DNA of 33,061 nucleotides from NCBI GenBank assembly GCA_947476045.1, contig CANJNZ010000054.1:1-33061 (forward strand). Reading direction: 5' to 3'. Below the pieces are notes generated by a model, which saw only the letters and a program-made list of their open reading frames with translations, was not told the DNA's origin and ran no database searches. The DNA comes from Chthoniobacteraceae bacterium. Lineage in GTDB: Bacteria > Verrucomicrobiota > Verrucomicrobiia > Chthoniobacterales > Chthoniobacteraceae. Positions 31,276-33,061 of the stretch are shown here, in pieces. Every line of letters begins with the position of its first letter. Position 1 is the first letter of the stretch. A program made the position numbers and the translations under genes.

Positions 31276-32691
31276 ATGAGAATCCGCCATATTTCCATTT
31301 TAACCATTTTGACACTGCTCTTCGGAGCCAAAATGAGCTTTGCCCAACCTGTGGCTATACAGGCCAACGGCGACACGATTACCGACACTATCGTGAGTGG
31401 GCCATATACATTTAATAACCTGACTGAAAACGATAGTTCATCCGGACCCATATATCTTTATGCCGTGTCAAAACCTGCTCGCGGTCGTGTAGAAATCCGG
31501 CCCGGCAATGTGGTTATTTATACGCCATCAACTTCCTTCAGAGGCGAGGACACTTTTCAATATGCCATAAGCTCTTCTCCCAACGGTGGTGGCTCAATCT
31601 CCAGCGCAACAGTCACCATTCGAAATCCTTATTACATAAATCGTGGCACATACACCAGTGCGATTGCTGGTGCACATCAGACCCATGAGGATTCGGGCTA
31701 CCTTTCTTTGACGGTAGATCCAAAGGGTGTGTTTACAGCATCGGTTCGATTTGCCGGTCACTTATTTCCAATTAAAGCAGTATTTGATGCCGGTGGTCAT
31801 TACACTGCGACAATTGTGCGTCCTGCCCCTCTTTCCGCTTTGAGTCTCGACATCCAGTTTCCGTTCGAGGGCCCGCAGGAAATATCATGTGTTCTCACCA
31901 ACGGTGCGGAGACCACACCTTTTATCGCACCGCTTAACTTATGGTCGTCTATCAATCCTCCTGCGTTGGCAGGTCGCTACACTCTTATGCTTCCGATTCC
32001 GGATTTAAATTTAACAACTCCAAAAGGGGGGGGCTATGCGACGATGGTTATAGGCGTTAATGGCACTGCAACCTTTACCGGGCGCACGGGCGATAATCGC
32101 AGATTCACCACATCCACCAAGCTTCATGTGAATAATAAAGTGCCATTGTATAGTCCGCTTTACAGCGGGCGAGGGAGTATTTTCGGGGATGTAATTCTTA
32201 ATAGAATCGATACAGACAGTGTCTCACTTGATGCCAGTTTGGTTTGGACGAAATTGCGGAATACCAAGGACAGATACTTTCGAAGTGGATTTATACGAAC
32301 TATAACCGCACGCGGTTCCAATTATATTGTGCCTCAAGCAAACACCTGCGTGCTGAACACGTCATCTGTCACAGATTTTAATTCTAATTTTACGCTTGCT
32401 GGAGGCATCTTGCGTTTGCCTAGAACCGAAAGAGCACTACTGGGCAACCGACCTGACTTCGATCTTTATAAGTTGGCATTTGATAATTCGAAGCGACTTC
32501 AGGCTTCTATTAGTATCTCAGCAGCAAACGGGACCTTTTTCGGCTCGTTCTTCGATGTAAGAACTCGTAAAAGATACACAGTAAGCGGAGTTTTCGCTCA
32601 GGGCGATAATGTAGCATATGGCATATGGAGCACCACAGCGATAGGTGGTCGTCCTGGTAGCGTGATGCTCGTTCCGGATTCTATCGAGTAG
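31276..32691 (+). CDS. Secreted protein with one tandem-95/cadherin-like domain
   Basis: About 471 residues. A signal peptide (MRIRHISILTILTLLFGAKM, then SFAQP) is followed by one Ig-like repeat of the tandem-95/VCBS type (TFNNLTENDSSSG, KPARGRVEIRPGNVVIYTPS, FRGEDTFQYAIS). The rest is a beta-rich region with alternating G-x-Y/G-x-F motifs (GGYATMVIGVNGTATFTGRT), seen in verrucomicrobial surface proteins. A role in surface attachment or matrix is inferred only. The gene looks more A+T-rich than its neighbours, hinting at a different history. Start ATG 31276 gives the signal peptide; the open frame to GTG 31186 has a GGAG directly against it, too close to serve. The 216 bases upstream hold no other gene I can see. 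Confidence 0.7.
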   Translation: MRIRHISILTILTLLFGAKMSFAQPVAIQANGDTITDTIVSGPYTFNNLTENDSSSGPIYLYAVSKPARGRVEIRPGNVVIYTPSTSFRGEDTFQYAISSSPNGGGSISSATVTIRNPYYINRGTYTSAIAGAHQTHEDSGYLSLTVDPKGVFTASVRFAGHLFPIKAVFDAGGHYTATIVRPAPLSALSLDIQFPFEGPQEISCVLTNGAETTPFIAPLNLWSSINPPALAGRYTLMLPIPDLNLTTPKGGGYATMVIGVNGTATFTGRTGDNRRFTTSTKLHVNNKVPLYSPLYSGRGSIFGDVILNRIDTDSVSLDASLVWTKLRNTKDRYFRSGFIRTITARGSNYIVPQANTCVLNTSSVTDFNSNFTLAGGILRLPRTERALLGNRPDFDLYKLAFDNSKRLQASISISAANGTFFGSFFDVRTRKRYTVSGVFAQGDNVAYGIWSTTAIGGRPGSVMLVPDSIE

Positions 32692-32725
32692 ATGCTCAAA
32701 TAGACACGTCCTCCTGCCCGGAGTG

Positions 32726-33061
32726 CTATACCCTGCGCCGCCGCACGCCAAGGAGCAGACCGAGGCCACCGAGCAGCGACATCGCCACGCCGGGCTCTGG
32801 GATCGTCTCCAAAGTCAGTGTAACCTCTGAAACCCCGCCAGTGCCATCGTAGGATATCCGATAGGTAAATCCTGAGGGCGCTATAAACGTCTGATCGTCA
32901 TTCATCCCGGCAAACATATTGTTGCCGGGTCCTGTGCTCGTCCAACCTCCGTCGGCATAGTCGATGATCGTCAACGGTGTTCCAATATAGGGAGCAGCTA
33001 TCGTTACCGCATCAGACACGCTCACTGACAAGTTCAGCACTGCACCACTGGAAATAGTGAG
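32726..33061 (-). CDS. C-terminal part of a PEP-CTERM sorted protein (partial)
   Basis: The frame is open to the right edge, so the gene starts beyond the window. The visible 111 residues begin LTISSGAVLNLSVSVS, a beta-strand pattern of autotransporter-like repeats, and end with the PEP-CTERM signal: IPEP, a hydrophobic helix (VAMSLLGGLGLLLGV) and the terminal RRRRV. Such proteins are exported and processed by an exosortase; none is encoded in this window. It is convergent with the secreted cadherin-like gene, 34 bases away. GTG 33040 could be read as a start but coding continues upstream of it. Confidence 0.8.
   Translation of the reverse strand, partial: LTISSGAVLNLSVSVSDAVTIAAPYIGTPLTIIDYADGGWTSTGPGNNMFAGMNDDQTFIAPSGFTYRISYDGTGGVSEVTLTLETIPEPGVAMSLLGGLGLLLGVRRRRV

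Noticed and set aside
1-33061. CRISPR arrays, tRNA or rRNA genes
   Set aside because: No regularly spaced repeats and no tRNA- or rRNA-like sequence were seen in the gaps between genes.

Overview
The window looks like chromosomal DNA from a verrucomicrobial bacterium, most likely near Chthoniobacter/Spartobacteria. This is inferred from gene content, not from a marker gene. The clues are a protein ending in a PEP-CTERM sorting signal, a DUF5069 protein, a kinase-like/sulfatase-modifying-factor fusion, a leucine-rich-repeat protein, a lipase-maturation-factor homologue, weak Shine-Dalgarno sites and several GTG starts. Most genes look GC-rich. The first 350 bases and the secreted-protein gene near the right end look more A+T-rich.

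Layout. 1-128: probable 3' end of an IS4-type transposase. 359-3676: large membrane protein with a kinase-like domain that has lost its catalytic residues, a coiled coil and a formylglycine-generating-enzyme-like domain. 3689-7586: small housekeeping and unknown genes (DUF5069, MBL-fold hydrolase, larB, GNAT acetyltransferase, a frameshifted secreted protein, a zinc-ribbon membrane protein). 7628-10102: fused two-domain ABC permease and an M14-type metallopeptidase. 10258-20206: type IV pilus / type II secretion motor region with three GspE/PilB ATPases, one PilT and a TPR protein carrying a GspE N-terminal-like domain. It is preceded by a short sigma-region-2-like protein and followed by an MglA-like GTPase. 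21192-26554: MnmD-like methyltransferase, AsmA-like protein, and an ABCG-type transporter with a membrane partner. 26618-28956: nested palindrome, LRR protein, and a degraded ABC ATPase translationally coupled to an HpnD-like squalene/phytoene synthase. 28960-33061: lipase maturation factor, EVE protein, a secreted adhesin-like protein, and the C-terminus of a PEP-CTERM protein.

The most striking observation lies inside the pilus cluster, where a two-gene operon, hisI-trpE, runs on the opposite strand. Its leader encodes a ten-residue peptide, MTNYWHWWHI, with three Trp and two His codons. An intrinsic-terminator-like hairpin with a U-rich tail follows, before hisI. The segment just after the leader stop codon (CGGGCC) can pair with the base of the terminator (GGCCCG). 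This is the architecture of ribosome-mediated attenuation. The control codons match both downstream products, one histidine-pathway and one tryptophan-pathway enzyme, which suggests a single attenuator that senses both amino acids.
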